Positions 16,795 to 25,538 of a stretch of 46,076 bases of DNA are shown here, one piece after another. Location of the stretch: NCBI GenBank assembly GCA_017403985.1, contig JAFRDE010000024.1, positions 1-46,076 of the forward strand, read 5' to 3'. Source of the DNA: Ruminococcus sp. Lineage in GTDB: Bacteria > Bacillota > Clostridia > Oscillospirales > Acutalibacteraceae. Made by a program: the position numbers and the translations under genes. The notes under the pieces were generated by a model. That model was given only the letters and a program-made list of their open reading frames with translations. It made no database searches and was not told the origin of the DNA. The stretch's first letter is position 1. Each line of letters opens with the position of its first letter.

Positions 16795-18009
16795 ATGAGT
16801 TTAATTGTCATGAAGTTCGGCGGTACGTCCGTAAAGGACGCCGAACGCGTACGCAATGTAGCCGGTATCGTTACCGACTGCTACAAAAAGGGCAACAGCG
16901 TTGTTGTCGTCGTATCCGCTCAGGGTGACACGACCGATGACCTGATCGAAAAGGCGGCTGAGATCACTGCCAATCCGACCAACCGCGAGATGGATATGCT
17001 GCTCGCCTCCGGCGAACAGATCTCCGCTTCCCTGCTCGCGATGTGCATCCAAGATATGGGTTATCCCGCGATCTCCCTCACCGGTTGGCAGGCGGGCTTC
17101 CTGACCTCTTCCGCACACTCTTCGGCGCGCATCCGCAACGTCTATCCCGACCGCATCAAGCGTGAGATCGATCAGAAAAAGATCGTCGTCGTGTGCGGCT
17201 TCCAAGGTGTATCGCGCTATGACGATATCACCACACTCGGACGCGGCGGCTCCGACACCAGCGCGGTCGCTATTGCCGCGGCAATGCACGCCGACCTGTG
17301 CCAGATCTACACCGACGTAGAAGGCGTATTCACCGCCGACCCGCGCAAGGTTCCCGAGGCGAGAAAGCTCGACGAGATCTCATACGACGAGATGCTCGAG
17401 CTTGCGACCTTAGGCGCGCAGGTGCTCAACAACCGTTCCGTTGAAATGGCAAAGAAATACAACATCGAGCTCGAGGTCCTCTCTTCCTACACCAAGGTCC
17501 CGGGTACAATCGTAAAGGAGAAGGTAAAAATGGAAAAAATGCTTATCAGCGGTGTCGCGAAAGACACAGACGTAGCCCGTTTATCAATCACCTGTATTCC
17601 CGACAGACCCGGAATGGTGTTCAAGCTGTTCTCAAAGCTGGCGGCAAGAAAAATCAACGTCGACGTGATCCTGCAGAGCGTCGGAAGAGACGATACCAAA
17701 GATATCGCCTTTACCGTAGCGAAGAACAAGGGTGCCGAGGCGAAGGAGATCTGTGAGAAGTTCGCCGATACCGTCGGCGCGGAAAGCGTCGATTATGACG
17801 ACGATATCGCCAAGGTATCCATTGTCGGCGCGGGCATGGAAAGCCATGCGGGCGTTGCGGCGAAGATGTTCGAGGCGCTGTATGACAAGCAGATCAACAT
17901 CCGCATGATCTCCACCTCCGAGATCAAGGTCTCCGTCATCATCGACAAGGACGACGCCGACAGAGCGGTTTCCGCGATCCACGAGAAGTTCTTCCCCACC
18001 GATAATTGA
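16795..18009 (+). CDS. lysC: Aspartate kinase
   Basis: A 404-residue aspartokinase that phosphorylates aspartate in the first step to lysine, threonine, methionine and diaminopimelate. The N-terminal kinase domain shows VMKFGGTSVKDAERV, TLGRGGSDTSAVAIA and TDVEGVFTADPR. Two ACT domains fill the C-terminal 150 residues (for example MVFKLFSKLAARKINVDV and AAKMFEALYDKQINIRMIS), as in lysine- or threonine-sensitive class II enzymes. I chose the ATG giving MSLIVMKFGG, 11 bases after GGGGG; the upstream in-frame codon adds eight residues without homology. A MITE-like repeat begins at the last base of the stop codon. Pairing with hom and with the PBP upstream suits joint supply of amino acids and cell-wall precursor. 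Confidence 0.95.
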   Translation: MSLIVMKFGGTSVKDAERVRNVAGIVTDCYKKGNSVVVVVSAQGDTTDDLIEKAAEITANPTNREMDMLLASGEQISASLLAMCIQDMGYPAISLTGWQAGFLTSSAHSSARIRNVYPDRIKREIDQKKIVVVCGFQGVSRYDDITTLGRGGSDTSAVAIAAAMHADLCQIYTDVEGVFTADPRKVPEARKLDEISYDEMLELATLGAQVLNNRSVEMAKKYNIELEVLSSYTKVPGTIVKEKVKMEKMLISGVAKDTDVARLSITCIPDRPGMVFKLFSKLAARKINVDVILQSVGRDDTKDIAFTVAKNKGAEAKEICEKFADTVGAESVDYDDDIAKVSIVGAGMESHAGVAAKMFEALYDKQINIRMISTSEIKVSVIIDKDDADRAVSAIHEKFFPTDN

Positions 18010-18168
18010 TACTAAACTCTAACTAAAAAGATTGATAATCTATTGCGGGAAATTTCGCATAGCTTTGTTGGACTCCTTGACATACGGCAGTATGCCTGCG
18101 TCGTCCGCCGTGCTCTGCAAAATTTCCCGCTAATATCTTTATCATATATTTTAATTAGAGTTTAGTAT
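18009..18168. mobile_element. 160-bp palindromic MITE-like element
   Basis: The ends ATACTAAACTCTAACTAAAA and TTTTAATTAGAGTTTAGTAT are inverted copies matching at 19 of 20 positions. A second nested pair, GCGGGAAATTT and AAATTTCCCGC, lies inside, so most of the element can fold as one long hairpin. It has no coding capacity, which fits a non-autonomous element. No target duplication is evident. From here to 18261 nothing else is seen. Confidence 0.75.
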
Positions 18169-18261
18169 AAGACACGTATGCTTGATACCGCCTATTGCAA
18201 AGTCATTGATATCAATTACAAATCATTAACGGCGGGAAACAAACGAATTCAGTTTCAGTAA

Positions 18262-18298
18262 AAAGCAGCGCTGTAGTTTTTAGCTACAGCGCTGCTTT
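18262..18298 (-). terminator. Intrinsic terminator of the DUF308 gene
   Basis: A perfect 15-bp stem, AAAGCAGCGCTGTAG with CTACAGCGCTGCTTT, around a 7-base loop lies 16 bases after the stop codon of the minus-strand gene; it could also stop rightward lysC transcripts. Confidence 0.85.
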
Positions 18299-18314
18299 GA
18301 TTTGTTGATTATTC

Positions 18315-18911
18315 TTATTTCTCTTCGCCGTCGGTATCGATAACGTTTTCTTTCGTAATAGTGGGGAAGTTCTTCATAGAAACGCCGAAAATAATCAGCG
18401 AGATGATATCGAACAAAGCGGATACCAGGATCAGGATGCCGAGTATCATCCACATCGCCTGTGTAGAAGCGAAAGGATTGAACGCGATGACAAAGCCGAG
18501 GATGATGGTCACGATTGCGCCGACAGCGGCGAACCACATCACGGGACCGATCTTGCGGATAGTAATGAATTCAGCGAGCTTGAGCACGCCGCTGAACGCC
18601 ATAATGATGCCGATAACAACGGTAACGGCAGACATGATCTCCATGACCGAGCCGGAAGCCGCCGTAAAGAACGCGCCGATAGCAATCAGCACGATAGCCA
18701 GCACCAGCTGAGCGGTTGAGATCGAGCCGCCGTTTCTGCCGGCGAGCAGGCTCCTGATCAGCGAGATCAAGCCGCAGATCAGCATCAATACGCCGAAGAT
18801 AACGAAAATGACCTGCGTGAATTTTTCGCCGTTGATGATCAACAGCACACCGATGACCACTTCAAAAATCAACATTAAAATGGTTGGGATCAAACTTTTG
18901 AATTTAGACAT
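18315..18911 (-). CDS. DUF308/HdeD-like membrane protein
   Basis: A 198-residue integral membrane protein with six hydrophobic helices, arranged as pairs broken by short polar turns (for example FEVVIGVLLIINGEKF and GPVMWFAAVGAIVTIILGF), and a charged C-terminal tail. The repeated helix-pair pattern is that of the HdeD/DUF308 family. In enterobacteria HdeD is linked to acid stress; in Clostridia the role is unknown. The ATG follows GAGGAGG by five bases; an upstream in-frame ATG adds seven residues that overlap the ribosome binding site. It looks monocistronic, between its terminator and the DUF1292 gene. Confidence 0.8.
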   Translation of the reverse strand: MSKFKSLIPTILMLIFEVVIGVLLIINGEKFTQVIFVIFGVLMLICGLISLIRSLLAGRNGGSISTAQLVLAIVLIAIGAFFTAASGSVMEIMSAVTVVIGIIMAFSGVLKLAEFITIRKIGPVMWFAAVGAIVTIILGFVIAFNPFASTQAMWMILGILILVSALFDIISLIIFGVSMKNFPTITKENVIDTDGEEK

Positions 18912-18986
18912 TTTTTCCTCCTCAATAAACAAGAAATATTATATGTATCCTCCGCCCAACGGGCGGGGGTTGTCAGCGATATTAAA

Positions 18987-19286
18987 TCAATCCTCAAAAT
19001 CGAATTCGTCTTTATATCGATCCTTGAAAATGGCGAAAACATTTTGCAAAATCTCCTCGTCGTCGATCCCGACATAATTCTCATTTTCATCGTCGATGGA
19101 ATCGATCCGCAGGATCATGACTTCATCCGCTTCCTCCCCGTCTTCAACGGGCAGCAGGATGATGTACTCATCGCCGTCATACTCGACGACATCGAGAAAT
19201 TCGAAATCCTGTTCGTTTCCTAAATCATCCTCGAGGGTGATGATCTCTACCTCATAATCCTCTGCAAAATCTTCATTGTTCAGCAT
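18987..19286 (-). CDS. DUF1292 family acidic protein (YrzB-like)
   Basis: A 99-residue, strongly acidic soluble protein. It reads IITLEDDLGNEQDFEFLDVV, then EYIILLPVEDGEEADEVMILRI and DEEILQNVFAIFKDRY, the usual order of the DUF1292 family found in most Firmicutes. The function is unknown; relatives often neighbour ruvX and alaS, which are absent here. Of two close ATGs I chose the second, seven bases after AGGAGG. A 17-spaced promoter lies immediately upstream. Confidence 0.85.
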   Translation of the reverse strand: MLNNEDFAEDYEVEIITLEDDLGNEQDFEFLDVVEYDGDEYIILLPVEDGEEADEVMILRIDSIDDENENYVGIDDEEILQNVFAIFKDRYKDEFDFED

Positions 19287-19316
19287 AGCATAACCTCCTA
19301 ATAATAATCCCATATG

Positions 19317-19345
19317 ATTGTACACTAAACGCGGGTAAAATGCAA
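19317..19345 (-). promoter_or_regulatory. Promoter of the DUF1292 gene
   Basis: Minus-strand TTGCAT and TACAAT are separated by 17 bases, about 30 bases upstream of the start codon. Confidence 0.6.
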
Positions 19346-19440
19346 CATTTATTGTCTAAATAAGCGTTGAAAGAAAGCAAATATAACATCTGCTCCTCTT
19401 TATGGGATGCCGCGTGGATTAATCCCATCGCAATGACAGC

Positions 19441-19474
19441 AAAAAGCTCCCGGTGCGAAATGCATCGGGAGCTT
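19441..19474 (-). terminator. Terminator of the str operon
   Basis: On the minus strand AAGCTCCCGATGC and GCACCGGGAGCTT pair over a 5-base loop and are followed by T residues, about 30 bases after the tuf stop codon. Confidence 0.85.
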
Positions 19475-19503
19475 AAGGTCAATTAATAATTCTTTGAAAG
19501 AAA

Positions 19504-20706
19504 TTACTCGTTGATCGCGATAACAGCACCGGAACCTACGGTACGGCCGCCCTCACGGATAGCGAAACGCAGACCGACTTCGATAGCGATAGGAGTGATC
19601 AGCTCAACGTCCATCTCAACGTTATCGCCGGGCATGCACATCTCTACGCCCTCGGGCAGGGAGATGGTGCCGGTAACGTCAGTAGTTCTGAAATAGAACT
19701 GGGGACGATAGTTGTTAAAGAACGGAGTATGACGACCGCCCTCGTCCTTGGTCAGAACGTAAACCTGACCGCGGAACTTAGTGTGCGGATGAATGGTGCC
19801 AGGCTTAGCCAGAACCTGACCTCTTTCGATCTCGGTTCTCTGAACGCCACGGAGCAGAACGCCAACGTTATCGCCGGCCTCAGCATAGTCCAGAGTCTTT
19901 CTGAACATCTCAAGACCGGTAACAACAACGGTTCTCTTCTCTTCGGTAAGACCAACGATCTCAACGGACTCGGAAGTACGGATCTGACCTCTCTCAACAC
20001 GACCGGTAGCAACAGTACCGCGGCCGGTGATGGTGAAGACGTCCTCTACGGGCATCAGGAAGGGCAGGTCAGCCTTGCGCTCGGGAGTGGGGATGAACTC
20101 GTCAACAGCGTCCATCAGCTCATGGATGCAAGCATACTCGGGAGCGTTGGGGTCGGTAGAAGTAGAGGTCAGAGCGATATAAGCGGAACCCTTGATGATG
20201 GGGGTATCGTCGCCCGGGAACTCATACTCGTTCAGCAGGTCACGGATCTCCATCTCAACGAGCTCGAGCAGCTCGGGATCGTCGACCTGGTCGGTCTTGT
20301 TCATGAAAACTACGATATAGGGAACGCCAACCTGACGAGAGAGCAGGATGTGCTCACGGGTCTGGGGCATAGGACCGTCAGCAGCGGAAACGACGAGGAT
20401 AGCGCCGTCCAGCTGAGCAGCACCGGTGATCCTGTTCTTGACATAGTCAGCATGTCCGGGGCAGTCAACGTGAGCATAGTGACGCTTAGCGGTCTCGTAC
20501 TCAACGTGAGCGGTGTTGATGGTGATACCGCGCTCGCGCTCTTCGGGAGCCTTATCGATATTGGCGTAGTCAACGAAGTCAGCAGCGCCGCCAAAGTTCA
20601 GGACCTTGGTGATAGCAGCGGTCAGAGTGGTCTTACCATGGTCAACGTGGCCGATGGTACCGATGTTAACATGCGGTTTATTTCTTTCAAACTTTTGTCT
20701 TGCCAT
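19504..20706 (-). CDS. tuf: Elongation factor Tu
   Basis: A 400-residue GTPase that delivers aminoacyl-tRNA to the ribosome. The G1 loop [15 protein letters not shown]3 [11 protein letters not shown] and G4 NKTD are intact. Domain II ([13 protein letters not shown]) and domain III ([18 protein letters not shown], with the usual kirromycin-region residues) follow. The start [10 protein letters not shown] lies behind AAAGGAGG; an upstream in-frame codon would run through the ribosome binding site. It is last in rpsL-rpsG-fusA-tuf, but a 278-base gap with its own promoter and a dispersed repeat separates it from fusA, so expression is probably partly independent. Confidence 0.98.
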   Translation of the reverse strand: MARQKFERNKPHVNIGTIGHVDHGKTTLTAAITKVLNFGGAADFVDYANIDKAPEERERGITINTAHVEYETAKRHYAHVDCPGHADYVKNRITGAAQLDGAILVVSAADGPMPQTREHILLSRQVGVPYIVVFMNKTDQVDDPELLELVEMEIRDLLNEYEFPGDDTPIIKGSAYIALTSTSTDPNAPEYACIHELMDAVDEFIPTPERKADLPFLMPVEDVFTITGRGTVATGRVERGQIRTSESVEIVGLTEEKRTVVVTGLEMFRKTLDYAEAGDNVGVLLRGVQRTEIERGQVLAKPGTIHPHTKFRGQVYVLTKDEGGRHTPFFNNYRPQFYFRTTDVTGTISLPEGVEMCMPGDNVEMDVELITPIAIEVGLRFAIREGGRTVGSGAVIAINE

Positions 20707-20823
20707 TGGAAAATTTCCTCCTTTAATATGGTAGATAAAAATACCGATTACAGTTATTGTATCAATTCTCAGTGAGAATTGCAATAGCTTTTTGCAAATT
20801 TTTCACAAGAAATAGTGTTTTAT

Positions 20824-20852
20824 TTGATAAAACCGACTATCTGTTGTGTCAA
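20824..20852 (-). promoter_or_regulatory. Internal promoter for tuf
   Basis: Minus-strand TTGACA and TATCAA are spaced 17 bases apart, about 118 bases upstream of the tuf start and downstream of the repeat that follows fusA. Confidence 0.6.
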
Positions 20853-20871
20853 ATCAAGTTATAGCCTCCCT

Positions 20872-20977
20872 TTTCTAAGGGAGGTGGCACGAAGTGCCGG
20901 AGGGTTGACAAAAGCACATATAAGTCTTTTCAACCCTCAGTCAGCTTTCGCTGACAGCTCCCTTGGGAAAGGGAGCC
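20872..20977. repeat. Dispersed GC-rich repeat with terminal and internal hairpins
   Basis: AGCCTCCCTTTTCTAAGGGAGG at the left and CTCCCTTGGGAAAGGGAGCC at the right are imperfect inverted copies, each itself a hairpin. Inner pairs are GGCACGAAGTGCC, AGCTTTCGCT and AGGGTTGACAAAAG with CTTTTCAACCCT. This style of repeat is common in intergenic DNA of Ruminococcus-type genomes. It fills the space right after the fusA stop codon. Confidence 0.75.
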
Positions 20978-20984
20978 TGTGAGA

Positions 20985-23063
20985 TCAGTCCTTCTTGCTT
21001 CTCTCGGACATGATCTCTTCGCCGACGTTCTTCGGCACCTCTGCGTGATGCGAGGGCTCCATGACATAGTTGCCGCGGCCCTGTGTCTTAGAACGCAGGT
21101 CGGTCGCGTAACCGAACATATTGGAGAGCGGAACCTCAGCGATGATGCGAGCTACGCCGTCGGAGATCTCCTGATCTCTTACAGCGCCGCGGCGGGCGTT
21201 GAAGTCGCCGAAAACAGTACCTGCGTACTCTTCGGGGACGGTAACGCTGACCTTCATGATCGGCTCGAGCAGGACGGGATCAGCCTTCTTCATAGCCTCC
21301 TTGAACGCCATGGAACCGGCGATCTTGAACGCCATCTCAGAGGAGTCGACCTCGTGATAGGAACCGTCATAAACTTCGCACTTAACGTCAACTACGTTGT
21401 AGCCTGCGAGGACACCCGCGAGCATAGCGCCCTGGATACCCTGATCAACAGCGGGGATGTATTCCTTCGGAATCGCGCCGCCGACAACGGAATTGACGAA
21501 TTCGTAGCCCTTGCCGGGATTGGGAGAGATACGCATCTTAACGTGACCGTACTGACCCTTACCGCCGGACTGACGGGCGTACTTCTGATCGACGTCCGCT
21601 TCACGGCGGATCGTCTCTTTGTAAGCGACCTGGGGCTTACCGATGTTCGCCTCAACCTTGAACTCACGCAGCAGTCTGTCTACGATGATCTCGAGGTGAA
21701 GCTCACCCATACCGGCGATGATGGTCTGACCGGTCTCTTCATCGGTGTAAGCCTTGAAAGTGGGATCCTCTTCCGCTAACTTCGCGAGAGCGATACCCAT
21801 CTTCTCCTGGCCTGCCTTGGTCTTGGGCTCGATCGCAACCTTGATAACGGGCTCCGGGAACTCCATGGATTCGAGGATTACGGGATGATTCTCGTCACAG
21901 AGAGTGTCGCCGGTGGTGGTGTTCTTCAGACCGACGGCGGCGGCAATATCACCGGCATAGCAAACGTCGATGTCCTTACGGTCATTGGCGTGCATCTGCA
22001 GGATACGGCCGATACGCTCGTTCTTACCCTTGGTGGAGTTGAATACGGAAGTACCCTTCTCTACCTTACCGGAGTAAACTCGGAAGAAGCACAGCTTGCC
22101 GACGTAGGGGTCGGTAGCGATCTTGAAGGCGAGAGCGGAGAACGGCTCGTCATCGCTGGCGTGACGGTCAACCTCTTCGCCTGTATTGACGTCCTCGCCC
22201 TTGATAGCGGGGATGTCGGTGGGAGCGGGCATGTAATCAACGATAGCGTCCAGCAGCTTCTGTACGCCCTTGTTGCGGTAAGAGGTACCGCAGCATACGG
22301 GAACCATCTCGTTGGCGATTGTCGCCTTGCGGATAGCAGCCTTGATCTCGTCGATCGTGAGCTCCTCGCCCTCTAAATACTTTTCAGTCAGCTCATCGTC
22401 GGTCGAAGCGACCGCTTCGATCATCGCGTCATGATACTCCTGAGCCTTGTCCTTCATATCATCGGGGATCGGGATCGTCTCGCGCTTCTCGCCGTTGGGA
22501 CCGGTGTAGGTCTCGGCGGTCATCTCTACGAGATCGATGATACCGGTGAAGGTATCCTCAAAGCCGATGGGCAGCTGGATCGGAACAGCGTTACATTTCA
22601 GTCTGTCCTTCATCATCTGCAGAACATGGTAGAAGTCGGCACCCGTGATGTCCATCTTGTTGACATATACCATGCGGGGAACCTTGTAGTTATCCGCCTG
22701 GCGCCAAACGGTCTCGGACTGGGGCTCGACGCCGCCCTTCGCGCACAGAACGGTCACGGAACCGTCCAGAACACGCAGGGAACGCTCGACCTCAACAGTG
22801 AAGTCGACATGTCCGGGGGTGTCGATGATGTTGATACGGTTATCCTTCCAGAAACAGGTGGTAGCGGCGGAGGTGATGGTGATACCTCTCTCCTTCTCCT
22901 GCTCCATCCAGTCCATGGTAGAGGCGCCGTCATGCGTCTCACCGATTTTGTGGTTGATACCTGTATAGTAAAGGATACGCTCGGTTGTAGTAGTCTTACC
23001 GGCATCGATATGAGCCATGATACCGATATTTCTTGTCATTTCAAGTGATACCTGCCTGGGCAT
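20985..23063 (-). CDS. fusA: Elongation factor G
   Basis: A 692-residue translocation GTPase. G1 is [16 protein letters not shown]3 [16 protein letters not shown] and G4 [11 protein letters not shown]. The fusidic-acid-region and domain IV segments ([40 protein letters not shown]) are standard. The length matches classic EF-G1, not a paralogue. The start [14 protein letters not shown] follows AAGGAGG by five bases. It lies downstream of rpsG across a 181-base gap containing a small hairpin repeat. Confidence 0.98.
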   Translation of the reverse strand: MPRQVSLEMTRNIGIMAHIDAGKTTTTERILYYTGINHKIGETHDGASTMDWMEQEKERGITITSAATTCFWKDNRINIIDTPGHVDFTVEVERSLRVLDGSVTVLCAKGGVEPQSETVWRQADNYKVPRMVYVNKMDITGADFYHVLQMMKDRLKCNAVPIQLPIGFEDTFTGIIDLVEMTAETYTGPNGEKRETIPIPDDMKDKAQEYHDAMIEAVASTDDELTEKYLEGEELTIDEIKAAIRKATIANEMVPVCCGTSYRNKGVQKLLDAIVDYMPAPTDIPAIKGEDVNTGEEVDRHASDDEPFSALAFKIATDPYVGKLCFFRVYSGKVEKGTSVFNSTKGKNERIGRILQMHANDRKDIDVCYAGDIAAAVGLKNTTTGDTLCDENHPVILESMEFPEPVIKVAIEPKTKAGQEKMGIALAKLAEEDPTFKAYTDEETGQTIIAGMGELHLEIIVDRLLREFKVEANIGKPQVAYKETIRREADVDQKYARQSGGKGQYGHVKMRISPNPGKGYEFVNSVVGGAIPKEYIPAVDQGIQGAMLAGVLAGYNVVDVKCEVYDGSYHEVDSSEMAFKIAGSMAFKEAMKKADPVLLEPIMKVSVTVPEEYAGTVFGDFNARRGAVRDQEISDGVARIIAEVPLSNMFGYATDLRSKTQGRGNYVMEPSHHAEVPKNVGEEIMSERSKKD

Positions 23064-23174
23064 AATATCCTCCTTAGTGCGTACGTGTAATCATATTACA
23101 CATTCATCTTCAAATCATATACCTTTGCGTGTTATACGCAGGCAGTCAATCGATGAATCAAACAGAAAACGGGT

Positions 23175-23238
23175 GCGGGCAGAGCCCGCCATACACCATT
23201 CACCGTTAACCATTCATCATTAACCGCGGCGAAGCCGC
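23175..23238. repeat. Hairpin-flanked CCATTCACC-type repeat
   Basis: GCGGGC/GCCCGC at the left and GCGGC/GCCGC at the right flank a stretch of CACCATTCACC, AACCATTCATC and related words. The same words recur at 24721-24773. It lies in the gap between rpsG and fusA. Confidence 0.65.
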
Positions 23239-23244
23239 CACAGC

Positions 23245-23715
23245 TTACCAGCTGTAATGTGCGAACGCCTTGTTGGCTTCAGCCATCTTATGGGTATCCT
23301 CACGCTTCTTGAACGCGCCGCCGGCGCCGTTCACTGCGTCGAGGATCTCACCGGCCAATCTCTCCTTCATGGTTCTCTCGGAGCGGGCTCTGCTGTAGTT
23401 GGTGATCCAACGAAGGCCGAGCGTCTGCTTTCTGGCGTCTCTGACCTTGATCGGTACCTGATAGGTAGCACCGCCGACACGGCGAGCCTTAACCTCCAGC
23501 TCAGGCATACAGTTGTCCATCGCCTGCTCGAAAACCTCGAGAGCGTCCTTACCGGTCTTTTCTGCGATAATATCGAATGCACCGTAAACGATCTTCTGGG
23601 CTACACCCTTCTTGCCGTCGAGCATGATATTGTTGATCAGACGGGTAACGAGCTTGGATTTATAAACCGGATCCGGCAAAACATCACGTTTTGCGATCTG
23701 ACCTCTTCTGGGCAT
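23245..23715 (-). CDS. rpsG: 30S ribosomal protein S7
   Basis: A 156-residue S7, the assembly protein of the 30S head that contacts the 3' major domain of 16S rRNA and the E-site tRNA. The N terminus [18 protein letters not shown], the central [20 protein letters not shown] and the C terminus NKAFAHYSW are all typical and the length is standard. The ATG follows AAGGAGGGAAGTAAAG. It is preceded by rpsL with a 147-base gap in which I see no further signal. Confidence 0.98.
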   Translation of the reverse strand: MPRRGQIAKRDVLPDPVYKSKLVTRLINNIMLDGKKGVAQKIVYGAFDIIAEKTGKDALEVFEQAMDNCMPELEVKARRVGGATYQVPIKVRDARKQTLGLRWITNYSRARSERTMKERLAGEILDAVNGAGGAFKKREDTHKMAEANKAFAHYSW

Positions 23716-23862
23716 CTTTACTTCCCTCCTTCACAATAATTGAGAAATCATTGGTACTCGAAAGTGACAAACTCCCGTAGTGCCGCAGAGGTCAGATATC
23801 TATATCCAACTCTGCAACAATACAGAACAAGAAATCAAAATTTCTTTGAGTGTGTCAATTCC

Positions 23863-24279
23863 TTACTTTTTCTTCGGACGCTTAGCGCCGTACTTCGATC
23901 TTGCCTGCATACGACCGGTAACACCCTGAGTATCCAAAGTACCGCGGATGATGTGGTAACGCACACCGGGTAAGTCCTTAACACGACCGCCACGGATCAG
24001 AACAACGGAGTGTTCCTGCAGGTTGTGGCCGACGCCCGGGATATAGGAACTGACCTCGATACCGTTAGAAAGACGAACTCTTGCAATCTTACGGAGAGCG
24101 GAGTTAGGCTTCTTAGGAGTCGCAGTCTTGACGGCGGTGCAAACGCCGCGCTTCTGAGGAGAAGTCTGATCGATCGCACGATTCTTCTGAGAGTTCCAGC
24201 CCTTCAAGAGTGCGGGAGCCTTCGCTTTCTTCTCAGATACCTGTCTGCCCTTGCGGACTAACTGATTAAAGGTTGGCAT
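23863..24279 (-). CDS. rpsL: 30S ribosomal protein S12
   Basis: A 138-residue S12, which lines the decoding centre. The start [13 protein letters not shown] follows AAAGGAGGAAAAAC; the longer frame upstream has no homology. [17 protein letters not shown] and [17 protein letters not shown] contain the positions where streptomycin-resistance changes arise, both with the usual sensitive-type residues (Lys in TPKKPNSA). The Lys-rich end GAKRPKKK is normal. It is the first gene of the str operon, with a strong promoter about 215 bases upstream. Confidence 0.98.
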   Translation of the reverse strand: MPTFNQLVRKGRQVSEKKAKAPALLKGWNSQKNRAIDQTSPQKRGVCTAVKTATPKKPNSALRKIARVRLSNGIEVSSYIPGVGHNLQEHSVVLIRGGRVKDLPGVRYHIIRGTLDTQGVTGRMQARSKYGAKRPKKK

Positions 24280-24493
24280 GTTTTTCCTCCTTTCAAAGAA
24301 TAATAAAGAATTGAACAGCAGCGCAAATTTCTTTGCAACTGCGTTTATGAAAAACACCTGTCAGATAGATAAGTGTTTAACACACTAAAGCAGTGATGGT
24401 CAAAACACACGAAAAGTATAGATAAAATCTATTGTTTTCACGTATTTCGACGGAAAAAGGGCGCACTTACGGCACACTCTTCCACAATTAGGT

Positions 24494-24522
24494 ATCATAC
24501 CATAAAGAGGGGTGTTTGTCAA
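24494..24522 (-). promoter_or_regulatory. Main promoter of the str operon
   Basis: Minus-strand TTGACA and TATGAT with exactly 17 bases between, close to consensus. It leaves a leader of about 208 bases before rpsL, long enough for regulatory structure, although I could not identify one. Confidence 0.75.
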
Positions 24523-24552
24523 TCTTTTTTTGACGCGAAAATTCAGTCCCGC

Positions 24553-24710
24553 TGTCATTGCGAGGGAGCCGGAGACCGTGGCAATCCCACAAAGCAGCGC
24601 ACTGTCTTTTCTCTTACATCTACCGGCTGCAAACGTCAGGGGGATTGCCGCAGCCTGCCCCTTTGGGGCACCGTCCTCACAAGAGGACGGCTTCGGGCTT
24701 TGCAATGACA
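24553..24710. repeat. TGTCATTGCGAGG-type dispersed repeat
   Basis: TGTCATTGCGAGG at the left and TTGCAATGACA at the right are imperfect inverted ends. GGCAATCC and GGATTGCC repeat inside, with a GAGGACGG/CCGTCCTC stem. This type of element occurs in intergenic DNA of many bacteria. A degenerate end, CGCAATGACA, also lies at 19430-19439. Confidence 0.7.
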
Positions 24711-24720
24711 TTTACAAATC

Positions 24721-24773
24721 GGGTGAGGGCGAAGCCCTCCCTTCACCATTCACCATTCACCAATTAATCATTC
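24721..24773. repeat. Second CCATTCACC-type repeat
   Basis: A GAGGGCGAAGCCCTC hairpin is followed by three CACCATTCACC-like words, matching the copy at 23175-23238 in build. The rest of the gap from 24280 holds the str leader and promoter and nothing else recognised. Confidence 0.65.
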
Positions 24774-24837
24774 CTGCATAGTATAAGGTGTAGCTGATGA
24801 AAAGTCATCGCTAATACCAATATAGGAGGCAACACAT

Positions 24838-24975
24838 ATGTGTAACGGAAACGGTTTATTCGGCGGCAACAGCTGCTGCGGCATCATCATCCTGCTGATC
24901 GTCCTGTGGGCTTGCTGCGGCAATAACAACAACGGCGGCTGCGGCTGCGGCAACGATTGCGGCTGCGGGTGCTAA
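24838..24975 (+). CDS. 45-residue Cys/Gly-rich small membrane peptide
   Basis: A short gene with a strong ribosome binding site (ATAGGAGG, seven bases before ATG) and an intrinsic terminator 40 bases after its stop. The peptide has ten cysteines: one at residue 2, pairs CC at 13-14 and 26-27, and five in the tail at 35, 37, 41, 43 and 45. A hydrophobic helix (16-25, IIILLIVLWA) lies between the CC pairs, and an Asn run and Cys-Gly alternation follow. It recalls the tiny glycine-rich one-helix proteins of sporulating Firmicutes (YjcZ type) but is far richer in Cys. Metal binding or a disulfide-linked coat role is possible; none is shown. Confidence 0.75.
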   Translation: MCNGNGLFGGNSCCGIIILLIVLWACCGNNNNGGCGCGNDCGCGC

Positions 24976-25015
24976 ACCGCTAAAAGGGTGATTCATCACT
25001 GAATTATCCCATCTC

Positions 25016-25048
25016 AAAAAAGCGCCGCTTGTTCAGCGACGCTTTTTT
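25016..25048. terminator. Bidirectional intrinsic terminator
   Basis: AAAAAAGCGCCGC and GCGACGCTTTTTT pair around a 7-base loop between the Cys-rich peptide gene and the convergent gtrA-like gene. One mismatch in the stem is tolerated. Confidence 0.85.
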
Positions 25049-25059
25049 CAATATACCGT

Positions 25060-25524
25060 TTACTTTTTATAAATAAAAACTCTTCTCGCTACATAGTTCC
25101 AGATCAGGACGAGCGCCGTCGATACGATCCACACGAGCATATAATGGATGCCCAGTTGGATGTTGAAGCACCACAGCAAGCCTTCTTTGATCAAAAGACC
25201 GATGGCGCTGATAATGAATACAACGATGAATTCACCCGTGATCTTCATGCTCTTTTCGTTAGCTTGGAAAACGAACAGTCTGGACAGAATAAAATTGGTG
25301 ACCGTTCCCAAAACGAACGCGATCGCCTGTGACAGATAAACGAAGAAGGCTTTTTCATCCGAGAAGATAAAATGCTGGATCAGCCAGAGTGCCGCTCCCT
25401 CTACCACTGTCGCAATACCGCCGACAAAACAATACCTGAAAAACTGGATGACATTGTTTTTGGTCGGCGCGAAAAAGAGTTCCTTCAGCTTGAATTTTGC
25501 CAAAAGGCTCAAAAATTCTTTCAT
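25060..25524 (-). CDS. GtrA family membrane protein
   Basis: A 154-residue protein with four membrane helices. It shows the GtrA opening FFRYCFVGGIATVVEGAALW, the mid motif NFILSRLFVFQ and the C-terminal NYVARRVFIYKK. GtrA-like proteins are thought to flip or stabilise polyprenyl-phosphate-linked sugars for cell-surface glycosylation. It is the last gene of a three-gene operon, 14 bases after the epimerase gene, with GGGAG as ribosome binding site. The context supports transfer of a sugar made or modified by the two upstream enzymes. Confidence 0.9.
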   Translation of the reverse strand: MKEFLSLLAKFKLKELFFAPTKNNVIQFFRYCFVGGIATVVEGAALWLIQHFIFSDEKAFFVYLSQAIAFVLGTVTNFILSRLFVFQANEKSMKITGEFIVVFIISAIGLLIKEGLLWCFNIQLGIHYMLVWIVSTALVLIWNYVARRVFIYKK

Positions 25525-25538
25525 ATCGGCTCCCGTTA

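Noticed and set aside
19729-20775. 348-codon open frame opposite tuf, and similar frames opposite fusA and rpsG
   Set aside because: Low-complexity Leu/Gly/Asp sequence mirroring highly conserved genes; no start signals.
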